From: Atrichornis clamosus
Taxonomy: Eukaryota > Chordata > Aves > Passeriformes > Menuridae
DNA: 64,000 nt
Reading direction: 5' to 3'
NCBI GenBank assembly: GCA_013400975.1
Contig: WBMZ01008660.1
Coordinates: forward strand, 62,001 to 126,000
Below are positions 38,801 through 53,800 of this stretch, piece by piece. The translations under genes and the position numbers were made by a program. Positions within the stretch are counted from its first letter, which is position 1; each line of letters opens with the position of its first letter. The notes below the pieces were generated by a model. The model was given only the letters and a program-made list of their open reading frames with translations, had not been told where the DNA came from and searched no databases.

Positions 38801-41800
38801 CACTGCAGCTGTGTTCCAGAGCTGCTGGGAATGTGTTCCTGTCACTGTTTGCAGCCCTGCTCTGTGCTGCAAAGGTCCAGCAGGACAGAGTTCAACCCTG
38901 CTCTTGGAGAGGAGAAGGAGGCAGCTTGAGAAGGGCTGCAGCATTGCATCTTCAGGCAAACAGTTTGGTGTTCTGAGAACTTGCAGTCTTTTGGTGTGGA
39001 ATCTGCTCTCCTTTTGGATAAAAATAAAAAAATCTTGGAACTTTTAATTTAAATTTGTCATTGGCAATAAAGAAAACACCTAGGAAGTAGCTGCACTTCT
39101 TAAGTAGTTTGGTGAACATAGATATTCTGGTAATACTGATCAAAACTTTGCCAAATGTATTGTCCATGTGGCTAGCCTGCAGCCTCTGGGAGGTTGCTCT
39201 ATTCCAGGGATACAGTATTTTCACCTTCACATGGATTGACAAGGACCCAGTTTGTGAAAAACAAAGCTAAAATTAATAAAACACTCCAGATGTTTAGTGA
39301 ATAGTATTTTTAATGCTGTTAGGTTAAGCTGTTCTGACTAGGCTCCTGTAAAAAATAGCCTTTTTGGACAGAAAATGAAAATTAAAGAAGAATGATTGCA
39401 TTAGCTGGTGTTTCAAGCAGAGCTCTGCTTGCTTCTTTAATGTGTCTGACCTGCCTGCCTCGTTTGTGTCACATAACCATTAGCATCTTGTGGGGATCTG
39501 GAACTCTGGGTCACTTTAAGAAATTAATTGAATCCCTCCAGCTTGGACTGAATGAGGTTATAACTGTAAGCTGCTCTGTGTCGAGGCTTTGCCAGAGCAA
39601 TTCTTAGATCTTAGCTGACAGAGTTGTTCAGGTGATGTATTTCCTCCCAACTAGGCACACTGCTCTTGCAGGGGCCTCTCCAAACCGGGGCATTTAACTT
39701 TCACTTAGCATTTAGGATTTTTTTTAGAAGCATGAGACACCAAGTCAGGACACATCATGCTCATTTTTTATATGCCAGACAGGTGACAAGCACTTCCTGG
39801 ATTTCAAATCCCTCTTGTAGTGACTCTTAGATATTCCTTTTTTCTGTAATTTCAGGTCAGCACAGCTGCAAGTTTCTTGAAATACTGATAGACTAACAGC
39901 TCATTTAATGTGAGAAAAGCTTTTCCCCAAACCTGCAGTCATTTCTTAGTCTTTAGAGCAGTTCTTGGCATACCACAATTGAAGTGGTGAGTGCCTGGGG
40001 CTTGAAGTCAAATGTTTGGGGTTTTTTTTCTCCTATAATAATCTTACTTCTAACTTGTGTAACAACATTTCTCTGCTCAGAAGCTGTTACATGTCCCATG
40101 ATCAGCACAGGTTACAGAGGTGGAGATAAATGTGGGTTTGGAGCCTCTTCACACCTGAAAACGGGGACATGCAAGAATTTTTCCTTTGAGTTTATGGCAG
40201 AGAGATGGAGCCACTTCAGCTTTAGGACAGAAGTGCTTTAGCAAGGACACATCCACTGCCTGTGTTTTCAGGTGCCACAACTGAAAGCTGTGCAAGGGCA
40301 CTTGTGTTTTGACCTTCAGGATGGACTAACAGCAGGAGGAGACACAGTGGCTCACAGGGATTTCTTGTTGTCCCGATTGCTTTCCCAAAGACAGCTGCAG
40401 AATCAGTCCCTGGGGCGTTTATTTTCCCGTTTTCTCTCCAATGTTTCTTAGGTCATGGTGGAGAATTCTGACTTCACCCCGTCTCAGGTTGGCTGTCTAT
40501 TCACCTTCCTTGCCCGGCAGCTCGCCAAGCCCAACAACACCTTGTTTGTCAACAGGACACTTTTTGACCAGGTGGGTATTCCTGACTGTGTGTGAAATTC
40601 CAAGCAGGATGCAGCACTGCAGAAAGCTTGGCCAGTGCTGTAGACTGGAGCAGTTCTGGAGGTACTGGTGCATTATAAACAGGTGGCATCTTGCTGGGCC
40701 TTTGCTGTGGTTTCCCAGGAGCAGGGTAGGAGAGGCCATGGAAGCACAGTACACTCTATTTCAGCTTGGCTGGACTTGTGGGAGAAACAGCATCACATAC
40801 TAGGAGGTGTTCAAGGCCAGGCTGCATAAGCTCTGAGCAACCTGCTCTAGTGGTAAATGTCCCTGCCCAGAAGGGTGGAAGTGGATGGGCTTTAAGGTCC
40901 CTTCCAACCCAAACCATTCTGTGATAAGGGGTGTCAACTAAAATTACATTAGTGAGCACATAGATGTAGCTGGTAATTGTTACTTTATGTGGCCACTGCC
41001 ATCTCTGCTGTTTGCACCAGTGCATGCCCAGAGCTTGCATGGGTTAAGTTTGTATCCCAGCTTAAGTCCCAAAAATTCCTGGGCCTGAGGAGGAGGCTTC
41101 TTTGGCTACAACAGTTGTGCCGTGATGGTAATAGGAATGTATGAGCACTAATAAAAGTGAATTAGAATTTGTATGTCCTTTGTCCTAATTTAAGACCAAA
41201 GAACTCTGTGGAGGCTAAACGGATTTGGATTAAACACTTCCATTCCAGATACATTCCATTTTATGAATTACACAACTTCCTGTTTTCCTGGGTGGGATGG
41301 CACAGTCCAGGAGAGAAGTTGAGCAGTTTGGTGTTGTAGTACAAAGCAGAAACATAGGGTTCCCTGAGTTCTTCTATATTCCCTGGGTTTCCTAAAGTTT
41401 GATTCTAGATCCTGGTGCAGAATCCTGTGCTTCCCTCCCAGGAGTCTTCCAGCAGTTCTTGGCTATTCCAGCATTCCCAGTTTGGTTCCAAGACCAGTGC
41501 CATTCAAATGGCACTGTTGTGTGTTGATTTCCCATTGCCACTGCTGGTGCTCAGATGAGCTGGTTAGTTTGTGCTCACAGCTGTGCCATCCAGGCCTGGC
41601 TCACACCAACCTCCACCCCTGGCACAGGTCCTGGAGTTCCTGTGCAGTCCGGATGACGACTCACGCCATTCTGAGAGGCAGCAGGTAAGAGCCTTCCAGG
41701 GAATGTTCCTTGAAGCACAGGTAAGGCCAGATTGTGGAGCGGAATTTGGCCTCAGGATTGGGTGTTGGTCTTGGGTTACATGCCAAAAACATTGACATGG

Positions 41801-44800
41801 AGATGTTGGCCAGTGCTGGGCACAGCAGGAGGGAAGGATCCCACACCAGCATTGCCTGCAGGAGAGGTCTGACAGCAGGAAGTTCTGGATAAGTGCATGA
41901 CCTTCATATATGGTTAATGGACAATCAATTACCAAAGTCAGTAAAGTCAGCCCTGTGTTCTTAGCAGGTTTAATGGAGCAGGAGCAGTGTCCTTGCAGTG
42001 GCACTGGCTGTCCAGCTGCTGCTGCCCTGTAAATAACTGGTGTTCAATCCCTGCAGGTCCTGTTAGAGCTGCTGCAGGCAGGAGGAATCGTGCAGTTTGA
42101 AGAAAGCTGCCTTATCCAGATGGCAGAGAAGGCTGAGTTGTAAGTTACTGGACACATTATATAAATGCTGCCTTTAGATCTTGTGTATGATGTTTAAATA
42201 CTGCCTCGAAATCTCTTCCACAGCTTTTCCACTTTTCTTGTTTCTACTTTGCAGCTGTGTTTGGGATTATTTTCCCTGTGTGTTCACACTATGCTTCATT
42301 TAAGATGTTTGCATTTAGTCCCAGACTTTCCTGACATTGTTAAGAAAGGAAGGGGTAGAGCTCTGGAAACCCTTCAGGAGAAGCCCTGTGGGACTTGATG
42401 AGTTTTGATGTTCCCTATCCTAGTGCCCAGGCTGTGTTCAGAGTACAGTTGTATATTGGAGTGCTCTGGCAGATGGAGAGGCCTTGTTGGGGTGAGACCC
42501 ACAGGTGGGTTTAAAAGCACGAAGGGGTCTGGAGCCACCCCCATGGCACTCATTTTAGAATTGAGTAGGAGAGACAAAAACAGTGTATGGAAAGGCTAAA
42601 AATTTCCAGCATCTCCTTTAGATGCTTTATGATTCCACCGAGTCTGTCATGCCAGAACAGAGCCAGCCAGGGAGGGCATCTTCTTCCAGGCTGTGAGTTT
42701 GAATTCCAGGCAATGAATCCACCATGCTCCATAGGACCAGAGGGATAGCATGCCCTGGTGGGGTATGCCATGCCTGCTTTCCCATATGTCCTAAGAGAAT
42801 TGACTTGATAATCAATTTTTCAGATTCAATAAATACATTTTTCAGCTTTGTTTTAGAGAATTTGATGGGCAGGCTCCCCAGCTCAGCCACTTCCATCAGA
42901 GCTAAACGAGCTATAGTGTAATATTAATTATCAGACTTTTCATTTGTTTTGACTCAGTTGCATCTGGTTTTATTTAAAGTCACAAAATATTGAAGATGTT
43001 TATTAAAATTTGAAGGTAGGAAGCTGTGTCATAACACACTGTTGAGTCATGTTCAGTGAATTTCCTCAGATTAGTGTTGTGGATTGGCCTAGCTTAGAGC
43101 AGAGTGTTGTGGAAATGAGGAAGATCATCTCTGACAGCAGAACCTGTGAAACCTGATTTCATTGAGGATTGTTGTCCTCTGTCCCTTGCCTCTCACCTTA
43201 GTAACTCCAGTTTCCTCTGTGGTGTGTGGTTACTTCCCAAAGAGGGAGTTGATGGGCAGGTTGGCCTGGGGCTGGTACAAATGGCACTTTAAACTGGAAT
43301 ACCTGAAAACCTCAGTGTAGGACACTTCCAAATGCTGCCTGCCTGTTGTGCTCGCTCAGCTGAGTGCTGTTCCTAACAGGGGGAGTTTCTTTTCCCTTCA
43401 GCTTCCAGATCTGTGAGTTCATGTACGAACGGCAGCTGCGCTACGACAAAATCATCGGCTGTTACCTGCGTGACCCCATGAGGAAGGTGAGTCAGTTTGT
43501 TGCTCCTGGCCTTTCTTCATGGCCATGCAGCTTGTCCTCTTGGCCAGTGACTGGGCACAGCTGCCCTGCTCTTTTAGAATAATTATCTTTAAAACGTCCT
43601 TTACAGTGTCTTACAGTCAAAGCTGTTTGCGTGTTGGAGAGGAGCTGGGGTTTTTTTTAAAGCTTCAGAATTTTCCTTTGTTTTTACATCTAGACTAGTA
43701 CATAAAACAGTGCAAGGTGGGATTTATTGCAGATGTGGCTAACTGCAGCACTTCTTTGTTTCTGCCATTTCTGCCTCTGGGCACAGTGTCTCTGCAGTTA
43801 CCTTCTGCATGTGCCTAAGTTGCGTATCTGCCAGTTTTTGAGGTATTATCTTCCCTACCACAATGGAAGTTGGGGTGAGAGTCTGGTAAATGGGACCTCA
43901 AGCAGCTGCTTATAAACCCACGATGCTGAACGTTGTGTTGGATGAAGGATCTGAAGAGAAGGTTGGGATGGTGAGGTGATAAGACGGTACAGGAGAGCAC
44001 CTGAGCTGGGGACAGTGCAGGAGAGCCTGGGGGAGAGGCTAACAAGGAGGAATTCAGGAATGTGCTGGGAAAACTGACCTACCCTCTGGCAGTGTTCTTT
44101 TCTCTGCCTATGCTCCTAGCTCAAGTGATGTCCTGCCCTCCTTCCCTGTGGGCAAGAGGAAGACACTTCTAACAGTGGCAGAACAATTCTCTTTGACCTC
44201 AGTGCTTAACACATTAGCATCAGGTTCCTCTTGGCTCTTTTTTCCTGGCAGTTCTTCAGGAAGTTTTTAGGGACATATAGCCTCCCTGCAGATAACTCAT
44301 CCTGACTTGCTCAGAGAGGAGCAGCCCTGAGGTCATCCCAGGGCTGTTAGAAATACTCTCCTTTCCAAAAGCCAGTGCTGTCAGTGGTGCTGCAGAACAT
44401 AGTGGAGCATTTATGGGTTTGTGCCTTACAGGAGGAAGTTTTCAACTACATTCACAACATCCTGTCCATGCCTGGCTACAGTGCTGAGGAAAAGCAGCTG
44501 GTGTGGCAGAAAGCTTTGGACCATATAGAGGTAGGTTCAGTATATCCTGCACCCACAGTCCCTCAGCTCCTTCTCATTGCTCTTGGATCTGCTGGCTGCT
44601 TTTCCACAAGCACAAGTGTGCAGTGTTGAGTCACAGGTGCTGAGACAGCCCTCACTGAAGGTTTAGTGCTCTCACACATTACTGTAAGTGCATCTCTGAT
44701 TCAGGCTGCCTTCCTTGGCTTCCTGGTTTCAAGGGCTTCTCTTTAGATAATGGAACCTTCTCAGGGGGTGATGGCAAGTGAGTGCTGTGGAGCAGGGGAG

Positions 44801-47800
44801 GGATCCATTAGCAAGTCTTTCATGTCCTGAGCATGCAGCAGCAGCAAGGGCAGGACATGGACATCTCTGACCTCAGAGTCTGTGGCATCTAATTCCTCAT
44901 CTTACACTGCTGAGTGCATTCAGCCTTGACACCCTGGCACTGCTGACCTGGGGGAAGATGGGGTCATGACTTCTCTGTAAGACACACACTGCTGCTAGAT
45001 TTCTCCAGCTAATAATTTTTCCTGTATCTTCAATTTCTGTCTGCTTCAGGGGATGGAGATGTGTCTGAAATGATTGTCCAGTTGGTAGGTGTGGGGAATC
45101 TGTAATATTTCTAGTTCTGTAAGGTGGTATCAGTCCCCTCCAGGGTGATCTGGAGATAAGCCAGGAAGATAATTCTGTCTGTAAAACAAGCCCTACAGAC
45201 TCCTGAGCAGAAAACAGCCACAGAATCTGTATCCTGTGAGGCAGACAGAAAGGGACTGGGCACATCCAGAGTACTTTTAGTTTCTCTCAGCATCTGCAAG
45301 TAGTGCCTGACTAATGAGAAAATGGACCAAGAGGGAAAGTGGTCTAAAAGACAATGCACAAAGAAGCATTGAATGCAGCTGGAGGACATGCTGAGCTCAC
45401 AGCCCCTCTCCAGAGGCACTGGCAGAGCTGTGGGACTGGTGGGGATGGTTGTGCTGGGGCTGAGGGGGCCTGGCTCATTGCAACCCCATCAGAGTAACTG
45501 GGGTTGCAGGCTGGGTAAACTGCAGTCTGCTGTGATGCTTCTTGGGTCTGCTTCATTCCTCTGCATCCCTGGTCCCCCAGAGAGCTGCTGGGCAGGTGTT
45601 TGGCTCTGTGGGTCACCTTTCTTGGGTGCTCTCACTGAGATCACCTCCCTCTTTCCTTTCAGCATCTTCTGTTTCCCAGGACTGGTAAACAGTACATACA
45701 ATTTCCTGTGGTTTAGCAGCCTAGTGGGTGCTGTGGGCTTTTGTTCTTTTCCATTGTGTTAATCCTGCTCTCAGACATTCAGAAGACTTAAAACAGTAAA
45801 TAACATTTTACTGTGGTGGAGCTGTGATTTCAGCTCTTTGGACAACTGTCATTTGCTGAGGTATGAATGCAGCAAACCAGCCTCTTCAGGCAAAACTAGC
45901 AGTGTCTGGAGAGGATTTCCTGGTGACTGAGTGACAGAAAGTGGGGTTTGTGATCAGTGCCACTTTTCATTTTCCCCGTCATCCCACACAGCCATTGTTG
46001 CTTGATGTTTATCTTGAAAATAAACCCTAAGGCTTCTCTTCAGTCACAGCAGTGGCCCTTTTCTGTGTTCATACCCACGTGCCTCGTGTCAGTACTGTCC
46101 CCTCAAGGGCTGTCTTGGTAGTACCATGTTTGCAAGCTGTTCACATCTGGGAGAGGTTGAAAACCCAAGCCCCAAACATTTTGCCTGGGGAGGGCTCTGA
46201 AGGTTGCACTGATTCCAGGGAGTGAGGCTGGGCCACCTCCCTCCAGCCTGTCAGTCCTGCCTGCAGCAGTCCTGGATAGTCCCAGGGAGGGTTTGTCCAG
46301 AGAGAGAGATAAAGGCAGTCACTCTTCATCCTTTCGGTGTTCCTCTGCACTGCTGTGCTCAAGATCTCCTGGGTGCTTTGGATTGCCTGGGTGTGTGGGA
46401 TGAAGGACTCGTGGGGAAGCAGTGGATTGCTGAGCTCGTGCAATGAAGCTGTGGGATCAAACCCTGCAGAGCTGCTCACATGATTGTAGGTTTTCCTAGG
46501 AAAGCTCCCCAAAGGCATCATTTGTGACAGCTCTTCTTAAAGAGCTTGTGGAATGGTCAGGATCTTCCTTGCTTCCCTTCAGCCCAGTCTGTGGCTGACA
46601 TTGGCTGCATTCAGTGGTTGCAGTGTCTGTCTGGGTACCAAACTGCTGCTGAGGTACTTCTTCAGTTTGGGTTTTTTTCCACATGTACATTTCTGAAATT
46701 TTTCTCTTTTGACTGCTATAACAGTTGGTTTTGTTCAGTAAAGCAATGTTTTCTCCTTTTTAGGTTCAGTAGGGGCTTTTGGGAAGGGTTACCAGGTGCA
46801 ACCAGGTGCAGTTGCTTCTCATTTATTTGGAAGTGTGGATGCATTTGGAAGGGTTAGAAGGAAAAAGCTCATGCTGTGGGTTATGTAAATTTGTATAATA
46901 TGAAGACTTTTAGCTCAAGCTTGATAGAAGGCAAACCCACAGAAGAAAAGATTTATTCTTTCCTTCTATTATAATAAAGAAGGTGCTTTTTCATGTCTGG
47001 ACAGGTATCAGTTACAGTGAACAGTTGCAGGAAACTTGCTTTCAGACCTCTGGTTTGGTTCAGTTCCAGCCAGTTAAACACTGGTTCCACTGGGCTGAGA
47101 AATTCCCGAGGGTCAGTTGTTTCCTCTTTCCTGCTGGCTCGCAGTTGGCACTGGGAATGTCTTGTTGGCAGGGGGTAAAGGCACTTGTCACAAAACCTGA
47201 TGAATAACTTCCTCTCCTTAGGACTGAAGATGGGGTCTTGGTGTGAAGAATTCTGTTTTCTTCAAGGCCTGGTGTGTAGCAAAATCATCAACTTCCAAAA
47301 TGCCTTTTTACCAACTACCCTTCCTCCTGTTTTTTCAACATCGCTTTTTGTGCAATGGTGTTTGGTATCTTACACCTGCACCTAGGCAGAGGTGCAGTTA
47401 TAGTATGGATGGGCTCAGTGATGCTGCCTAATTATATTGCCTGTAAAATTAAAAGTAATTATTGTGGTTGTTTCCCTCCCCAAAGGAGCTGCTGGTGCTG
47501 AGCCCAGGTAAAGCAGCTGACTTGGCAGCCATTCACTTCAGTGAGCAGATCGAGAGCATCATCTCAAACCTCCAGGTGAAGAGTCAAACTCCATTAATTT
47601 GGGGCTTTGTACAGTGGGCTTGTCATTCCTGTAGGAATTGACAAGAGCCATGGTGAGTTGTTGCTGTGTCAGAAACAGAAGAGAAACAGGTGATAGCTAC
47701 TCACTGATAGGAATTGCTCACCTCAATTACTTGGGCTGTTTGTAGAGTTCTGGCCATAGAAATGTACAGTATCAGAGCTGCTAGTTGCAGGTTGTGGTTG

Positions 47801-50800
47801 GAGTTCAGTATGGTTTGGACTCCCACAGAAGAGTTGTCAGCAAACATATCCTTGGAATATTTATGCAAGACATGCCTAAACCAGCTCCTTCAGCAGGCAC
47901 CAGCTGGGAGCTGTGTTCTTTAATGGATGTAGTTCAGGAATCACTGCTCTGTAGCACATTAATTAAGATAATAATACTCTGTCTCCTCCTGTTGCACAGG
48001 ACCAGTTCTTGCTCTTCCAGTTCCTGAGGAGTCTCCTGGATCCGAGGTATGTACAAACTGCAGCTTGAAAGCATGGACTGAAACCAGTTCCTTGGAAACA
48101 GTGCATCAATAGTCAGCCTCAGCCAAGGTTAGGCTTAGGAAAGGTGACTTGCCCCTCAAAGTGCCCAGAGTTGAGAAGGTCAGCCCAAAAGAAACATTGT
48201 GGGAAATGTCCTTCAGGAGAGCCCCTGCCTGCTCCCTGCCTGGGAAGAGGTGTGGGCTCCAGGACATGGAATGTGCTGGCTCTGGCACACGGATGGGAGC
48301 TTGGGCACTGCTGCTCCAGCTGCTCCAGAGGGCTGTGGAATGCTTATCCCAGGACTGAAATGGCCATTTCTCTTTTCAGGCCACTGGTTTGATTACTTGA
48401 CCAAGGTAAACCCAAGTTTAACATAAACAGAAAAGCATTGTGGTCAGTTGACATTTTTAATTTCTGTCTTGTTTCAGAACTGCTGCCATATTTCACTGCA
48501 CACTCCTCTTTTTAACTACTTGCTTGCTCCATTTGCTCCTGTTCTTTCAGGACTTCAGCACTGAGTGTTCTCTTTCTGTTGAGTCAGTATCAAATGCTGC
48601 AAGACATTTCTGTGTGCACAGCTCCAGTTGCTTTCAAGCTTTCAATGCAACTGAGGGAGAGATCTTGGTTTGTCAATTAGTTACAGATTAATTGTGCTTT
48701 ATGAAGAGGAGGAGTAGGAAAAGGCAATATTATCTAAATGCAAGTGTCAGTGTTTCAGTTTTTGTTGAAGTGGAATAGAAAGCATACTTTAGAAGCTAGA
48801 ACGTGGATTAATTAATCACTTTTTGGATTTTGTTAGCATGTAAATTAAGAAAAAAAGCAACCAACAACAAAGCCAAAAAACCCCGAACCAAAGGCGAAAC
48901 CCCAAACATGTTTTGTTATTTCCTGAGTTCTACAGACGTGTTTGTGTGGAAGGTGTTCACTTCTACACCTCCTGTTTTCTTAGGAGTCAAAACAAAATCA
49001 AAATAAATCTTGGTTGGGTTTTATAGGAAATAATTAAATGATTTAGTTAATAAATGATTAATTGAGAAAAAAAGGAAGTTAAGCAGAAATGAAACCCGGC
49101 TGGATGTTATACTGTGGTATCACTTGCAGCAAGTGAGACCCAGTGAAGGTAGTAATTAACCTGGATTTTAATCTTATGCACAGAGTGCCTCCCATAATCT
49201 CTGAGTAATAAACATATCTAATTTCACCCTACCATAATTAGAGCTAAATAGACCCATTTCTCCTGCAGTTACCTTCTAATCACAAGCAACACGTGATGTG
49301 CTCAAACCAGCATTGGGGAGCAACTTTCTGCATCTGATCTTCCCACAGGTCTCTGCTTTTCCCTCAAGGATGATGCTCCATGTGGTGCATTAGGGCCATA
49401 TGGGTTTTTTTAATAGCACTCAGGTCCTGAGGTCTGTTCCCAGTGCTGTAAAGTTGTCTTCTAAGACCTGTGGAAAGGAGCTGAACTATATCCTGGGAGA
49501 GGCAGGGAAGGAGGGGGAATCTGCTCTGCAGACCTCACTGCAATTGCACCTACACTTTGTAGTATATTTATACAAAAAATAATGATTAGGCTTGTCTGAA
49601 AATACCTCTCTTTTCAGCTAATCTAAATGTTTAAATGCTTTTCTTTTTTGTAAGCAAAATTCTTATTAAAGACTCTTAGAGCAGTAAATGAGCTTTTTAA
49701 GGTCTCAAATACAAATGATTGCTTGATCGTATGGGGACAAGACTCATCGTGCTGGTCTAACTATCCGAGTTGGTGGAATTGCATTAGGGATTAATTTGGC
49801 CCATTTAATTTAGCTAGAGATTTATTTTTAAGGAGTTGGAAGGGGGAAGGGAGGAAACAGGGTTAACAGGAATTGCCTGGGGAAATTAAAACCAAATGTC
49901 TGTATGTTTGTAGCATAAAGCAGCCCTGGGAAACAGAGAATGTAGTAGGGATTGCTCAGCTCATTAATCACAGCCCTTGCTACATTTCCATTTTAAACTC
50001 TTGGGGTTTTTTCTCTAAAAAACCCCACACAGTGAGGCACTGTCTGTTGATGTTTGTGTTTATGTATTATACCAACATTAACTTACTTAGCAACACAGGG
50101 TTCTGGGTTTATAAATGTATTAACAGGCACCTAAACCTCGAGGTCTGTCCCAAGGGTTCTCCTCTCTGAGCAGCTGCTGTGACACTTGCAAGGCTCCCTT
50201 GTGCCAGATTTTATGAGAAACCAGTGCTTTTCTCTTCCTTTTTGGAAAGAGTATGGCAGTAGAGACATTGGATATGGTTATATTGGAGTGAACATAATCC
50301 TGTGGAGCTGAGCAGGACCTGCAAGTCTTGGGACTGTCAATTAGGCTTAGAAATTATCAAAATCTGGCTTGCTTTCCATTCCCTCTTCTCTGCATTTCTC
50401 GATGAGATGGCTGAGGGAAGGGTCAGCCTGCTCATGAAATCATGGATACTTGGTGCCAGAGTTATTTCCAGACGAAATTTGTTCTTGTACTATAGATGGA
50501 TGACTTGCCATGTTTCCTATTTTGGTAGACAAGAGATCGTTCTAGACAGAGAGTGTTTTATTTTAGTCTGCTCACAGAAAGAGTAGAGCACTCACTCCCT
50601 GACAGGCACTGGGGGAGTTTACAGGGTGTTTGTTGTGGGAGGAGTGGATGGTGAATGCAGAAATCAGGGTTCTTGTTTGCTGTTCAGGATCAATTCTTTG
50701 CTGTCAGAACACAGTAGTTCGGACACCATTTTGGTAGGGTTGTGCCCATACTTTGGGCACAGTGATCAGTACCTGTGTGAGGCTTTTGTTTCTGGGCACA

Positions 50801-53800
50801 TGGCATTTGTAATCATTGTAATCACAGTGAGCTGCTTCTGGCTTGCTCAGGGCACAGCGTTCTCCTGGCCTTCCTTGGGTGATAATATTCCTTTTGTAGC
50901 TCCCAAGAAATATAGAATATTGGATAGCAGATCTTTTCCATCCCATGGCTGTAGGGTTTTGCATACTAACATATCTTCTCCTGGTTAGGAATTTCTGTTT
51001 GGAAAGGTAAACAAACTCAGTATATACCTTGATCCACTTCCTTTCCTAGCAAGAGCTTCAGCAGAGGTTTAAAGCCCTGTTTCCCAGACAGGATAAACTT
51101 CTGCTGTTCTCTGTGTGATGCACCAGGACTGCCATGGGAAGGGTAACGTGCAGTGGAGAGAGCTGCTGCTTATTTAAGGGTTGCAGGTGCTTTCTCTGAC
51201 TGCAGGAAAGTATCATTCTTTCACTCCTCACTCCGAAATCTCTTCCTTCCTGTGCTCCTTTTAAAACAAGATCAGTAGAAAACAGTCAGGACAAAGGGAC
51301 ATGGGCACTGCTCTCAGTTCTGTTCACTTCTGTTTCCCACACAAGAGGAGTTTGCTTAATAATGAGCCCAGAGATTAGAAAATGGGGTGATTCTCTAAAA
51401 GAAGTATGAGTTCCTTTCTCAGTGAGATAGAACAAAGGGATGAAACACTAAAATGTGGTAAAGGAAGTCAAAGAAGAATTTCAGGAACAATAAGCAAAGA
51501 GCAACAAAATATTTCTTCCAACACATGCAGAGCAGGTCTGTAGGACACAGCATCTGAACAGACCACTTGGACCAGAAGGTTTCATTGAAGAAATGAGGAG
51601 AGTTCTTTGTGCCTTTCTGCCATTGAATTGCTGAAGATGTGTCTGTGCTGGTCTCTTTCTTCACAGAGGTCTTTGAGAGTCTAATTTATCCTGAGGCATC
51701 AGGAGAATATGTTGTGGAACAAATGAAATGCCTGCTGAGAGACTCCAGCACCAGGAACTACTAGAAGCAGCATAATTTTTGTTTTAAACCCAGGTTTTTT
51801 ACTTCTGTATGAAGGATAAAAGACAGCACACAATTGAATAAGAAACTCTTCTTCGCAGGCATATTTCTAGGCTAGAATTTGACTTGAGTCTTTTGTGCCT
51901 GTTTTATTGCAGAGAAGGCATTAACCAAGACCTACTACACCTTCCACCCTGCATCACTGAGCAGTTCATCGAGCTGCTCTGTCAGCACAGCCCAGACCAG
52001 GTCCTGGAGACACTCAAAGTTCTGGAATACTGCAGACTGGAGGAAACCATCCAGGTGGGGAGAGATATATAAGGACAGGGCCAGGGGTTGCATTCAAATC
52101 AGCTCCTACCTCTTTAAACTGCTGCAAAGGTTCTTTGGTGTCCTGGCGGGGGCAAGGTGGTCAGAGCCGCGACCTTCTGAAAGTGTCCCCAGACCGCGTC
52201 AGGAACAGCTTCAGGGGCCACTTCCCCAGCACACTCTCGCACACACTCTCACACGCGGGATCTTGAAGATATCGTCAGCGATAAAGGACGAGGGAGAGGT
52301 CTTATCTTGGGTTCCGCAGGGAGGGTTTATTACCAACAGCCACACGAAGAGTCCAGAGGATAAGACAGGCGAGGACAGCTGTACCCCGGAATAAATACAG
52401 GGGCGGAGAGAGGGTCAGGGTCCAGTCAGGGGAGAGCATAAGGGCGGTACAAAGGTGATGGGAGGGCCAAGGGACCAATGAAGGGACACCAAAGGAGGGA
52501 CTACAGGGTTAGGTCCAATGGAGGGGCAGGGAGAGGAGAAGGTTCTGGAGATGGGTCCATACAAGGGAGAAAAGGGGCAGGGTCCACTGACTGGGGTACA
52601 TTTGAGTAACGGAGCAGAGGTTCCTGGGAGAGGTGCACTTCTCTCACCCTATGTGGGGAGATGAGCTTAGGAAGCTTCCCTCCAAGGGGTGCTTACAGTG
52701 GAAGTGACTGGCCTCACGGCCTCCACANTTTGGTTTAGGCTTGGGTTAGTTCCTGGATGCTCTTCCCATCCCTTTCTAGCACTCCCTGTTCCTTTGAGCT
52801 GCTGAACTGCTCTCCTGCAGCACAGTTGGATATATTTAATAGCCTGACTCTGAGTTTGGTCTCAGGGCTAATAAGAAAGGGCTGTAAGTGCTCTGAAGCT
52901 GCTGAGAAACTGCAGGGGGGGTGGCTGTTACTGCTAATTAATCATGTTTGAGGTCTATGAAATCACGGGCATGGGGTTTTTGGAAAGCAACACTGCCAAA
53001 ATTTGCCCAGTGCTGGCAGAGCGACTGTTCCTTCCCTTTATGGAAATTGTACCAGTAATTTTTTAGTGCCGGTGGTGACAAAACTGCACATTGAGAAATA
53101 AAAGGAGATGTGGGAGTGCTGCTCAGCCCAGGTAAGGTGCCTGTGAGCACAGGCACTCCCAGCCCTGGCCATCTGCTCGGCATTGTCTGGTGGATAAACA
53201 AATACTGGCAGCTTTCTTCAGACACACATTTACCTTTTTTTGCCTTTCAACTCAGATAACCCAGAAACATCAGCTCCATGAGGCTTCCTCGTATTTGCTG
53301 GAAAAGAAAGGAGATATCCAAGGTGCCTTTTTGGTTATGCTTGAGGTACGGTGCTCCCAAGTCTGGAATGTGCCATTTTTGCCATGCTGTGCCATCAGCC
53401 TGTGCTCAGGTTTGAGGTTGTCCTTGCTCCTCAGTTTGTTTCCCACTGGAATCCATGGAAGCATTTGCCCTCTGTCAAGTAGCAATATATTGAGTCTGCA
53501 GACTCAGCACATCATATATTTTTCTGACAAGTCTTCAAACATCCAGTTTGATGCTGAAAATTTGTTTTTCATAGCCACATTAATCTTTCAACTCTTGCTT
53601 TCCTTTCTGTATTTGGAAAGACATTTATGCTATGTTAGGCTGGGGAGGAAAATGGGGGTGAGCCTTTGTAACCACACCTTTGACAAATATTTCTATCAGG
53701 GTTCTTGGTAGTAAACTCTCACATTTACTGTTGTGTGTCCTCTCTTTTGTTTCAGCGATTGCAGAGCAAGCTGCTGATGCTTACTCAAGATGATGAAAGT

